In this document: positions 1 through 6,312 of the stretch, piece after piece | How positions within the stretch are numbered: position 1 is the stretch's first letter | Layout: every line of letters starts with the position of its first letter | Program-made: the position numbers and the translations under genes | Notes under the pieces: model-generated | Told to the model about the DNA's origin: nothing | Seen by the model: only the letters and a program-made list of their open reading frames with translations | Database searches by the model: none | Assembly: GCA_017550405.1 (NCBI GenBank) | Contig: JAFZPH010000047.1 | Coordinates: forward strand, 1 to 64,000 | Source of the DNA: Bacteroidales bacterium | GTDB taxonomy: Bacteria; Bacteroidota; Bacteroidia; Bacteroidales; P3 | Length of the DNA: 64,000 nt | Direction: 5' to 3'

Positions 1-131
1 ACGGCAAACTCGAAGGCATCAACAATAAAATCAAAACCATGAAACGCCAAGCCTATGGCTACAGAGACATGCCTTTCTTTAAACTCAAACTCCTCTCCCT
101 ACACGACTCCACCTATCCATTTAGCGGATGA
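1..131 (+). pseudogene. ISL3-family transposase, C-terminal fragment (cut by window edge)
   Basis: The frame beginning at base 3 encodes the last 42 residues of a transposase and stops at 129-131. It contains the GKLEGINNKIKTMKRQAYGY segment, typical of the end of ISL3-type DDE transposases. There the conserved Glu lies in the N-x-x-x-E-G-x-N-N-x-I-K pattern, and a Y-G-(Y/F)-R-D-x-x-x-F run follows. Only this tail is visible, so I cannot tell whether the element is intact upstream. No terminal inverted repeat is evident after the stop, and DUF1232-like coding sequence begins almost at once, which suggests a broken element end. Identification is from motif recall. Confidence 0.75.
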
Positions 132-321
132 ACCTTATTTTATCTGTCCTATTGACCTCAACCCCGATTTTGTTCCTGTTGTCGGATTTCTAGACGACCT
201 TGCTATTCTTGCCACCACATTGAAGATTGTGGATGTCTGCATCACTTCTTATGTCAAGGCAAAAGCAAAGGCTAAACTTGGTGACTGGTTTGGCCATGTA
301 AATGAGTCCGAACTTGCCTAG
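121..321 (+). pseudogene. Truncated DUF1232 (YkvA-like) membrane protein
   Basis: The frame ending at 321 carries the DUF1232 signature: Y-F-I-x-P-I-D-L-x-P-D-F-V-P-V-V-G-F-L-D-D-L, then a hydrophobic helix and a Lys/Ala-rich tail ending in a W-F-G. DUF1232 proteins are small membrane proteins of unknown function. The normal N-terminal 40-60 residues are missing. The open frame upstream (from 55) merely overlaps the transposase tail in another register and reads like non-protein sequence. I infer that an insertion or recombination at about 121-135 removed the 5' end. A functional start is not visible. Confidence 0.6.
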
Positions 322-450
322 GTGTTCGAGTAACAGCAGAAATGGTTCCAGTTTGTTTGAGCTGTTTTAGCTGGCTCCAAATGTTTAAAAATTATTTTAC
401 AAATCACTGACAATCAAAAACATCAACTTATATATAAACAGAATCAATGC

Positions 451-470
451 AACCGCTAACGGTTTTTTTT
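451..470 (+). terminator. Weak intrinsic terminator
   Basis: AACCG, a CTAA loop and CGGTT form a 5-bp stem followed directly by a T run. It lies about 130 bp after the DUF1232 remnant. The stem is short, so support is modest. Confidence 0.35.
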
Positions 471-593
471 CAACCGCTTCAACCCAATGTACTAACGATC
501 AGCAGTGGACCAAGTACCACACGGTGCCGACTACCACCTCATGGCCTACCTCCACCAACTCTTCCCCACCCTGTCCGGCAAGCTATAAATTTA

Positions 594-612
594 TCTATAA
601 TTGTCTATAATC
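594..612. repeat. 19-bp direct repeat, copy 1
   Basis: TCTATAATTGTCTATAATC occurs here and again, identically, at 3323-3341. It is itself a near tandem duplication of TCTATAAT. The two copies bracket the two-gene cassette 678-3058. Confidence 0.7.
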
Positions 613-635
613 AGAAATTGAAAAGAAAGAAATAG

Positions 636-643
636 TAATTTTG
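636..643 (+). promoter_or_regulatory. Bacteroidota -7 element for the 678 cassette
   Basis: TAATTTTG matches TAnnTTTG and lies 35 bp before the start codon at 678. A well-spaced -33 TTTG is not clear: ATTG at 617-620 gives only a 15-bp spacer. Confidence 0.45.
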
Positions 644-677
644 CAGATTATTACGAAAGTATAAATCTTATTTTATT

Positions 678-1511
678 ATGTTTTACAATAAACTAAAAAA
701 GAATTCAATTAATATTCTTAAGCAAACTGAAAAAGAGCATAATGACATTGCTCAAAGAGGTAATACAGCAGCATTGCAGCTCTATGAAATTCGTAAGTCG
801 AGTGTAAAAGCGATAAAAAGAGTTGAAGAGTATATCAATTCTCTCGCCAATAGTCCAAAGGAATTCAAGAAAGAGGTGGCTGAAGTCACGATGTCAATCT
901 CTGAATTCAATGAGGCTGTAAAATTGGAGGAACAGAATAAATCAGATAACATCAAGGGTGCCAGTGCAGCAGCAGCAGGTACTGTAATTGGTGGAGCTAT
1001 AGTTGGGCTTGGCCCAACAGCTGCCATGGCTGTGGCCACAACGTTTGGGACAGCCTCTACTGGGAGGGAAATCGCTGCTTTATATGGGTCAGCTAAAAAA
1101 AATGCCGCTTGGGCTTGGCTGGGAGGGGGTAGCAAGGCAGCCGGAGGAGGTGGCAAGGCAGCCGGCCAAGCTTTGCTTGCTCTTGCTGGCCCAATAGGAT
1201 GGGGCATAGCTGGACTTGCTTTAGTTGGTGGAGGTGCATTTGCCTCCCATAAGAACAAGAAGGTTGCTGAAGAAGCAGAAAAATTGACAAAGGCAGTTAA
1301 CAATAAAATTGCTATTTTGAAGCCTAAATTGGCAGAACTTGAACAGATTAAAGAAAAAACAAGATTATTGAAAAATACATTAGATCTTGCAAAATTCAAC
1401 TTGTTTCCAACAGATTATTTACTTTTCTCCAATGAACAAAAAATAGAAATTGCAACATTGATAAACAATACAAAATCTATCGGAGTATTGATTAATAAAC
1501 GAATAATATGA
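678..1511 (+). CDS. Uncharacterised protein with Gly/Ala-rich membrane-type segment
   Basis: 277 residues, first gene of a two-gene unit; its stop overlaps the next start (ATGA at 1508-1511). Residues 1-90 are charged and probably helical or coiled coil. Residues about 93-190 are extremely Gly/Ala-rich and hydrophobic, with glycine-zipper-like spacing (GTVIGGAIVGLGPTAAMAVA, then a GGG-SKAAGGGGKAAG stretch and LLALAGPIGWGIAGLALVGGG). Residues 190-235 form a Lys/Glu-rich coiled coil. There is no signal peptide. The layout suggests a protein that inserts into or disrupts membranes, or packs as helical hairpins. I do not recognise a named family. Base composition is AT-richer than the core genes, consistent with acquisition. 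Role as an effector or antitoxin is inference only. Confidence 0.7.
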   Translation: MFYNKLKKNSINILKQTEKEHNDIAQRGNTAALQLYEIRKSSVKAIKRVEEYINSLANSPKEFKKEVAEVTMSISEFNEAVKLEEQNKSDNIKGASAAAAGTVIGGAIVGLGPTAAMAVATTFGTASTGREIAALYGSAKKNAAWAWLGGGSKAAGGGGKAAGQALLALAGPIGWGIAGLALVGGGAFASHKNKKVAEEAEKLTKAVNNKIAILKPKLAELEQIKEKTRLLKNTLDLAKFNLFPTDYLLFSNEQKIEIATLINNTKSIGVLINKRII

Positions 1512-3058
1512 TTAAAAGTGCAGATATTCTGGTCGACCAAACCATTGGCTCTATTGTCCAAAAAAACATTGCAGACCAGACTACAGAACAAGCAGAGCGT
1601 CTTGTACAGTTGGCAAACGAAAAAGAAGCCTTGGTCAATTCCGCCAAAGAGTCATTCCAACGTGCAAACACTTACATTGAGAAATGCAGAGACTTTGTTA
1701 GTCCAGGAAACAGACAGCACATACTAGGCAATGAGTCTACAAAGCATGGAGAAATAGCGGAGACACTGGATGTTAATTTTAAAAACGGGCGAGACGCGCT
1801 GAAAGGTTTGAAAGAATCGGCTCGTGTTTTGTCGGAGGGTCCAGAAAGAACTGGCCCTACTGATTATGTGATTAACGGAACACCAATACAATCGAAATTC
1901 ATCAATGGCGGCGAAATGTCCTCGCCTGACAAAAGTTTGACCCATATATTAAACCACTTGAAGAAATATCCAGGATATGCAAATGACACAACACAATATG
2001 GGTTTCCAGGACATCCTGGTGAATATCAGATTCCCAAAGACCAGTATGAGGTATTACAGAAAGTATTGAATGGTGGCACTACAGGAATGAGCGAGCGCCA
2101 ATTAAAGGCCACAAAAGAACTAATAACCGCGATAGAAAAAGAAACAGGGAAGCCTGTTACTGACGTTGTTAAACCCAGTTTGGTAAATTACGACGAAGTG
2201 AAACTTTGTAGTGTTGACGAAACTATTGACCGGGAAGAAGAAAGTTATTCAAAAGTTCATGAGGAGAAATTAAAGGATATTTCCAAAGAAAACAAGGAGA
2301 AGGTTGATGAGGCCAAAACTATCACCGATGCTTCGTGGGCTGAGGCGCTTAAAGCCGCAGGCATAGGAGCTGCAATCTCCGGTACAGTACGATTAGGTAT
2401 TAGTGTATATTCCAAAATCAAAGGCGGTAAAAAACTGTCAAATTTTGAGACGGAAGATTGGAAAGAGTGTGGAGTCGATTTTTCGAAAGGTGCCATCAAA
2501 GGGGGCTTAAGCGGCTTTGCAATTTATGGACTTACGAAACTCGGAAGCATACCCGCACCGTTCGCAGGTGCCATCACTTCATCTGCCGCAGGATTGTTTT
2601 CACTGTTCGTTGACTATAAGAAAGGTCTTATCAACAGCAATGAGTATGCTGAAGCAGCCGAATCGTTATGTGTTGAAACAGGTGCGGCTGCTGTCGGTGC
2701 CGCAGTTGGACAAGTACTAATACCGGTTCCTGTTATTGGCGCAGTGGTGGGTAGTATTACGACTCAATCTGCCATTTATCTTACCAAGTATTTATTTGAA
2801 AACAGGGAGAATGAACTTTTAGATGCATTGGTTGAGAGGTATAATGCCCAAAAAGCAGAGATGGACGCTACCACCAGTAAAAAAATCAAAGAGATTGAGT
2901 CATATTATCAAAACTTAGGAGGCCTGATAGAGGCATCTATGAATAAAGATTTAAACATGAAACTTCTAAGCAGCGTGAAGACATGTCAAACTGTCGGTGT
3001 ACCTGAAATTGAAATTGTACATAATACAAATGAATTGGACACTTACATGAGGAATTAG
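1508..3058 (+). CDS. Uncharacterised protein with PD-(D/E)xK-like motifs and hydrophobic C-terminal half
   Basis: 516 residues, translationally coupled to the preceding gene. Residues 20-60 look coiled coil. Residues 78-135 contain H-G-E82-I-A-E, then T-D119-Y-V-I-N-G and Q128-S-K130, the E...D...QxK arrangement seen in many PD-(D/E)xK nuclease folds. A conserved-looking segment rich in His/Lys/Tyr follows (145-185). Residues 240-270 are a charged helix. Residues 283-430 hold several Gly/Ala-rich hydrophobic segments (GIGAAISG, GAIKGGLSGFAIYG, GAAAVGAAVGQVLIPVPVIGA) like those in its partner. The C-terminus is charged. There is no signal peptide. I do not recognise the family. Nuclease activity and a defence or toxin role are inferences from the motif set and the surroundings (transposase remnant, HipBST-like module). 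Confidence 0.7.
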   Translation: MIKSADILVDQTIGSIVQKNIADQTTEQAERLVQLANEKEALVNSAKESFQRANTYIEKCRDFVSPGNRQHILGNESTKHGEIAETLDVNFKNGRDALKGLKESARVLSEGPERTGPTDYVINGTPIQSKFINGGEMSSPDKSLTHILNHLKKYPGYANDTTQYGFPGHPGEYQIPKDQYEVLQKVLNGGTTGMSERQLKATKELITAIEKETGKPVTDVVKPSLVNYDEVKLCSVDETIDREEESYSKVHEEKLKDISKENKEKVDEAKTITDASWAEALKAAGIGAAISGTVRLGISVYSKIKGGKKLSNFETEDWKECGVDFSKGAIKGGLSGFAIYGLTKLGSIPAPFAGAITSSAAGLFSLFVDYKKGLINSNEYAEAAESLCVETGAAAVGAAVGQVLIPVPVIGAVVGSITTQSAIYLTKYLFENRENELLDALVERYNAQKAEMDATTSKKIKEIESYYQNLGGLIEASMNKDLNMKLLSSVKTCQTVGVPEIEIVHNTNELDTYMRN

Positions 3059-3107
3059 CAAAAGGTAATATTGTCCGTCGCAGCGGATGTTCCAGTCGTG
3101 GTTCGTT

Positions 3108-3130
3108 GTGTCGGATTTGCAATCCGACAC
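3108..3130. repeat. Perfect palindrome (REP-like)
   Basis: GTGTCGGATT, a TGC loop and AATCCGACAC make a perfect 10-bp stem 50 bp after the cassette's last stop. There is no T run, so it may be a REP-type element or a processing hairpin rather than an intrinsic terminator. Confidence 0.6.
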
Positions 3131-3322
3131 TTATTATTATCCTGATTTGTAATTCGTTTTGATATTATCATCCTGCCGCAAATGAGAACACTTCGGCTAC
3201 AGCTCAGTTAGAGAAATATCCCTCAATACCCTCAATTTAGGCAGCAACAAACGCAATGGAACAAATCTCTCTGACTGGATTTCCAACCAAGACTACCGCC
3301 TGTGCAACGCCGCGGAACTTTT

Positions 3323-3341
3323 TCTATAATTGTCTATAATC
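3323..3341. repeat. 19-bp direct repeat, copy 2
   Basis: Second identical copy of TCTATAATTGTCTATAATC (first at 594-612), 265 bp after the cassette. Confidence 0.7.
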
Positions 3342-3496
3342 GGAATCGGTTTCGATTTTTTGAAGTTTTTTCTTTCATGTGAGAAAAAAAGTTGCACTTT
3401 TGAATCGAAATTTAACGGCTGTAAAATTTACGGCTATAAAATAGTAGGGATATGAAAAAGTTCTACGACAGGGAATTGGAGATGCAAAGGCTGTAA

Positions 3497-3580
3497 GAGT
3501 TGAAAATTGAAAATTGAAAGTTGAAAGTTGCTGCCGCACCCGGATAATTCTCAACTCTCAACTTTCAACTCTCAACTTTT
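3497..3580. repeat. Inverted array of GTTGAAA-type short repeats
   Basis: A run of GTTGAAAATTGAAA-like units (3497-3530) is followed after 19 bp by a run of CTCAACTTTCAA-like units (3550-3580), so the two arms can pair as a long imperfect hairpin. A related single-orientation array follows the deaminase gene at 15737-15768. Confidence 0.6.
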
Positions 3581-3639
3581 CACAATCAAGCAATCACTAA
3601 ATTATATTATAAAGCATATAAAATCGTTAATTATTTACA

Positions 3640-3705
3640 ATATTACATGCGAAATGATGTAATATGGAAAATATTGTGTATTTTTGCAGCCGAAATGATA
3701 TAATT
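3640..3705 (+). promoter_or_regulatory. hipB promoter and probable HipB operators
   Basis: ATATTACAT (3640-3648) and ATGTAATAT (3657-3665) form a perfect 9-bp inverted repeat with an 8-bp spacer. The half-site CGAAATGAT(G/A)TAAT occurs at 3650-3663 and again at 3691-3704. Between the copies lies a -7 box, TATTTTTG (3679-3686). The arrangement suits autorepression by the Xre/HipB protein encoded directly downstream; that is inference. Confidence 0.6.
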
Positions 3706-3709
3706 GGAT

Positions 3710-3913
3710 ATGGGAACGACACAATTATCAAGAGTGGTGAAGGCTCTCCGAAAGGAGTATGGCCTTACACAGGAGGAGCTTGCCATGAAGTCGGGGGTAG
3801 GCCTCTGTTTTGTGCGTAATTTGGAACAGGGGAAGCCATCACTAAGGATGGATAAGGTAAATCAGCTTCTAGATTTATTCAATTACGAATTAACGGCCAC
3901 CAGAAAGCAATGA
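3710..3913 (+). CDS. hipB: HipB-type helix-turn-helix antitoxin
   Basis: 67 residues from the ATG at 3710 (a TTG at 3704 is also in frame). A single Xre-type HTH fills the protein: V-x-x-L-R-K-E-Y-G-L-T-Q-E-E-L-A-x-x-S-G-V, then L-E-Q-G-K-P-S-L-R-M-D-K-V. In HipBA and HipBST systems this protein represses the operon and takes part in neutralising the kinase. Its stop overlaps the next start (ATGA at 3910-3913), so hipB, hipS and hipT are translationally coupled. Inverted and direct repeats around the promoter are candidate operators. Confidence 0.85.
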   Translation: MGTTQLSRVVKALRKEYGLTQEELAMKSGVGLCFVRNLEQGKPSLRMDKVNQLLDLFNYELTATRKQ

Positions 3914-4245
3914 GACAAGCAGATATATACCGAAAAGGAGTCTTTGCCGGTGTCCTGACGGAATACGGTGGCGAGTATCGATTCTGTTATGACGAAGCGT
4001 ATCTTATGCGTGATGACGCTCAGCCTGTCAGTCTGACGTTTCCATTGCAGTCGGAATCGTTTGTGAGTCCCGTTCTGTTTCCTTTCTTCGATGGACTGAT
4101 ACCTGAGGGTTGGTTGCTCGATGTTGCGCTCCGCAATACCGACATCAGCGTTCTCGACCGTATGTCGTTGTTGCTGCTGTGTTGCAAAGAGTGCATAGGC
4201 TCTGTCAGTGTTGTTTCAAAGCCAAACACAGGAGATGAAGCGTGA
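3910..4245 (+). CDS. hipS: HipS-like protein (HipA N-terminal subdomain 1)
   Basis: 111 residues matching the N-terminal subdomain of HipA kinases. It starts with a beta strand segment (Y-R-K-G-V-F-A-G-V-L-T-E), and has the P-F-F-D-G-L-I-P-E-G-W-L-L-D motif that corresponds to F-x-x-L-L-P-E-G. In HipBA this subdomain is fused to the kinase. In the tripartite HipBST system of enteropathogenic E. coli the separate HipS has been described as the antitoxin. The separate gene between hipB and the kinase reproduces the hipB-hipS-hipT order. Its stop codon (4243-4245) overlaps the hipT start. Function here is inferred from order and domain content. Confidence 0.8.
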   Translation: MRQADIYRKGVFAGVLTEYGGEYRFCYDEAYLMRDDAQPVSLTFPLQSESFVSPVLFPFFDGLIPEGWLLDVALRNTDISVLDRMSLLLLCCKECIGSVSVVSKPNTGDEA

Positions 4246-5177
4246 TGTGTAAGTGTCTGTATTGCTATCAAGAACTGGAAGAGGGTCAAAAAGACTTTCA
4301 CCCAAATTGTGCCCGCAAGTTCTTCGGGACAAAGGAGGTTCCGTTGCTGGAATATCGGCATGAAGACCTCGACCGATTGGCCGAACAGGTTATCCGAGCA
4401 CAGACATCGCTGACTGGTGTGCAGCCAAAGCTGTCACTCAACCTCAGCAAACATGAGGGATGCAGCCGACTGACTATTGTGGGATTTTGGGGTGAATATA
4501 TCTTCAAGCCACAGACGGAAGATTATCCACAGTTGCCCGAAAACGAGGACTTGACCATGCACCTTGCAGAGGCGGCAAAAATCAGTGTTGTGCCACACAG
4601 CCTTATCCGTCTGGCAGATGGCCGACTGGGCTATATCACCAAACGCATCGACCGCACCAAAGCCGGCGAGAAGATAGACATGGAGGATATGTGCCAGCTG
4701 ACATTGCACCCCACAGAATATAAATACAAAGGGTCGTATGAGCAGATAGCAAAGGCTATCGAGCGGTATAGCGGCACCCCGAGACTTGACATTGCAAATT
4801 ATATGCAACTGCTGCTTTTCTGCTTTGTCACCGGCAACAACGATATGCACTTGAAGAACTTCTCGCTTTACCGCCCTGCCAATGATTATCATCTTACACC
4901 TGCATACGACCTCCTCAATGTGGCCATTGTCAACCCAAAAGACAACGAGGAGCTGGCACTTTCTCTTTCCGGACGAAAGTCAAAACTGGGTTTGGATGAT
5001 TTCATGAATGCTGCAAAAACGATGGGATTGGAGGATGTAGTGGTGTTGCGCCTTGTCGCCAGCCTGCAAAAGTCTCTCCCCAAATGGCAGACGCTCATCC
5101 GTAATTCTTTTCTGGAAAAGGGATTGAAGGATAGGTACGAAGAACTGGTCATATCTCGTTTGTCTCGATTGCAGTGA
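4245..5177 (+). CDS. hipT: HipT-like Ser/Thr kinase toxin with N-terminal zinc-ribbon-like motif
   Basis: About 310 residues from the ATG at 4245. Residues 2-22 contain C-x-C-x-x-C and H-x-x-C spacing, a zinc-knuckle-like N-terminus not present in E. coli HipT. The T-S-L-T-G-V-Q-P-K stretch (about residues 54-62) matches the Gly-rich ATP loop whose Ser residues are autophosphorylated in HipT. G-N-N-D-M-H-L-K-N-F is the catalytic loop and P-A-Y-D-L-L the metal-binding motif. HipA-family toxins phosphorylate aminoacyl-tRNA synthetases (GltX for HipA, TrpS for HipT); the target here is unknown. All key residues appear intact. It is the last gene of the operon, and a strong terminator follows at 5349-5376. 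Confidence 0.85.
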   Translation: MCKCLYCYQELEEGQKDFHPNCARKFFGTKEVPLLEYRHEDLDRLAEQVIRAQTSLTGVQPKLSLNLSKHEGCSRLTIVGFWGEYIFKPQTEDYPQLPENEDLTMHLAEAAKISVVPHSLIRLADGRLGYITKRIDRTKAGEKIDMEDMCQLTLHPTEYKYKGSYEQIAKAIERYSGTPRLDIANYMQLLLFCFVTGNNDMHLKNFSLYRPANDYHLTPAYDLLNVAIVNPKDNEELALSLSGRKSKLGLDDFMNAAKTMGLEDVVVLRLVASLQKSLPKWQTLIRNSFLEKGLKDRYEELVISRLSRLQ

Positions 5178-5412
5178 CAATACGATACCCCTATTATAAG
5201 CCATAGTCAGCGTCTTGGATTTTGTCAATCATTAGGACTGTTTATTGTGCTCGCAAAATATATGCACAAAAAAAAGTGCAGTCTGAACAAATTATTGCAC
5301 TAAAAAAAGTGCACGACACGCTACCATGTCGTTAGGTAGGGAAAAATGAACGCTGCAACGTGAGTGTTGCAGCGTTTTTTGAAGATGTTTCTCAAAGACT
5401 AAGAAACTTCAG
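5178..5412. other. Intergenic: tandem inverted-repeat sites and shared terminator
   Basis: Lies between the ends of hipT (plus) and tRNA-Ser (minus). It contains TGCAC-A8-GTGCA (5263-5280) and TGCAC-TA7-GTGCA (5296-5313), 33 bp apart, and the bidirectional terminator at 5349-5380. Confidence 0.7.
5349..5380. terminator. Bidirectional intrinsic terminator (hipT / tRNA-Ser)
   Basis: AACGCTGCAAC and GTTGCAGCGTT form an 11-bp perfect stem with a 6-nt loop. The plus strand has a T run immediately after, and the minus strand reads into TTCATTTTT. It separates the convergent hipT operon and tRNA gene. Confidence 0.85.
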
Positions 5413-5497
5413 CGGAAAGAGAGGGATTCGAACCCCCGGACCCTCGCAGGTCAACGGTTTTCAAGACCGCCGCATTCGACCGCTCTGCCATCTTTCC
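5413..5497 (-). tRNA. tRNA-Ser (anticodon TGA)
   Basis: 85 nt on the minus strand. The acceptor stem is GGAAAGA/TCTTTCC with discriminator G. The D arm starts GCAGAGCGG, the anticodon loop is TTGAAAA giving TGA, there is a serine-type extra arm, and the T arm contains GGTTCGAATCC. CCA is not encoded. It is preceded on the minus strand by a Bacteroidota promoter with an exact 19-bp spacer and followed by a strong terminator. Confidence 0.95.
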
Positions 5498-5547
5498 TTT
5501 TGCCGGACAATATGTTACATAACGACATGCTTGCCCGTTTGGATTTG

Positions 5548-5578
5548 CAAATATACAAAGATTGTCCGACATGGCAAA
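5548..5578 (-). promoter_or_regulatory. tRNA-Ser promoter
   Basis: On the minus strand, TTTG (5578-5575), a 19-bp spacer and TATATTTG (5555-5548) match the Bacteroidota -33/-7 consensus. The -7 box ends about 50 bp before the tRNA 5' end. Confidence 0.75.
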
Positions 5579-5615
5579 AAAAAAGTTCTCTATAGGTTAA
5601 AAAAGAACTTCAAGC

Positions 5616-5646
5616 GTTGCCATATTGATTTTTTTTTGTATATTTG
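5616..5646 (+). promoter_or_regulatory. Promoter of the acyltransferase/purL unit
   Basis: GTTG (5616-5619), a 19-bp spacer and TATATTTG (5639-5646) lie 55 bp upstream of the start at 5701. It points away from the tRNA-Ser promoter. Confidence 0.7.
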
Positions 5647-5700
5647 CACGTTTGAAAAGAACATGCCGAAAAGGGCTTATCACTATATAATAGTATAACA

Positions 5701-6282
5701 ATGAGAAAGATTTGGATACTGTTGGTGAAACTGTGCGGGTGGAACTTTGAGATTCCCGACCTGAAAGACAGGCCAGAATTGCGCCATTGCGTTGTGGCAG
5801 TGGCACCGCACACGGCTTTTGCTGATTATATTGTAGGGGCCGCCGTGCTGTTCACCGCAGGAGTCCGTCCAAAGATACTGGTGAAGAAGGAATTTTTCAA
5901 CTTCTTCACACGAAGACTGCTGTTACATCTGGGCCTGGTGCCTGTGGACCGCGGCAACCGTCACAACGACTTGGTGGAGAAGGCTGTGGAGATGCTGAAG
6001 AGTGACGATAACGTGTGCATAGTCATCACTCCCGAAGCCACAAGGAAGCCTGTAAAGCGTTTCAAACGGGGCTTCTACGAGATTGCCACGAAGGCTGGTG
6101 TACCCATTGCATTGGGATTTATGGACTTCAAGCGGAAACATGCCGGCTACGGCCCGACTATTCAGCCCACGGGGGATTACGATGCTGACGTGGAGAGAAT
6201 GATTGAGTTCTTCAACCAGTTCCCCCCGAAACATCCCGAAGGCTGGGCCATACGACCCCGCAAACAGGACAATAACGATTGA
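5701..6282 (+). CDS. PlsC-like 1-acyl-glycerol-3-phosphate acyltransferase family protein
   Basis: 193 residues. The acyltransferase motif H37-x-x-x-x-D42 (HTAFAD) is present, followed by G-L-V-P-V-D-R-G-N (motif II type) and I-T-P-E-A-T-R (motif III type, substrate phosphate binding). These proteins transfer acyl chains to lysophospholipids or related acceptors at the inner membrane. At 193 residues it is shorter than canonical PlsC (about 240) and lacks a clear N-terminal membrane anchor, as is usual for the short Bacteroidota versions. It heads a unit with purL (30-bp gap). Whether it is the main PlsC or a side enzyme cannot be judged. Confidence 0.8.
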   Translation: MRKIWILLVKLCGWNFEIPDLKDRPELRHCVVAVAPHTAFADYIVGAAVLFTAGVRPKILVKKEFFNFFTRRLLLHLGLVPVDRGNRHNDLVEKAVEMLKSDDNVCIVITPEATRKPVKRFKRGFYEIATKAGVPIALGFMDFKRKHAGYGPTIQPTGDYDADVERMIEFFNQFPPKHPEGWAIRPRKQDNND

Positions 6283-6312
6283 GAAACAACTATTCAGATA
6301 ACAATAATCACT

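Larger units (their letters stand above)
322..677. other. Intergenic stretch with a possible terminator and a 19-bp repeat
   Basis: No gene is supported here. The stretch holds a short terminator-like hairpin (451-470), a degenerate open frame ending at about 590 that I cannot identify, the first copy of a 19-bp repeat (594-612), and a Bacteroidota -7 box (636-643) ahead of the gene at 678. Confidence 0.6.
3059..3703. other. 645-bp intergenic region rich in repeats and palindromes
   Basis: No gene is supported. It contains a perfect 10-bp-stem palindrome (3108-3130), a degenerate frame ending at about 3328 that I cannot place, copy 2 of the 19-bp repeat (3323-3341), an inverted array of GTTGAAA-type repeats (3497-3580), and the hipB control region (3640-3705). 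Confidence 0.6.

Noticed and set aside
447..635. 62-codon open frame before the cassette
   Set aside because: It starts in a terminator-like hairpin, is Pro-rich without motif and runs through the repeat; no support for coding.
5360..5698. Open frame on the plus strand spanning the tRNA region
   Set aside because: Its middle is the reverse complement of tRNA-Ser, and the rest covers two promoters and low-complexity sequence.
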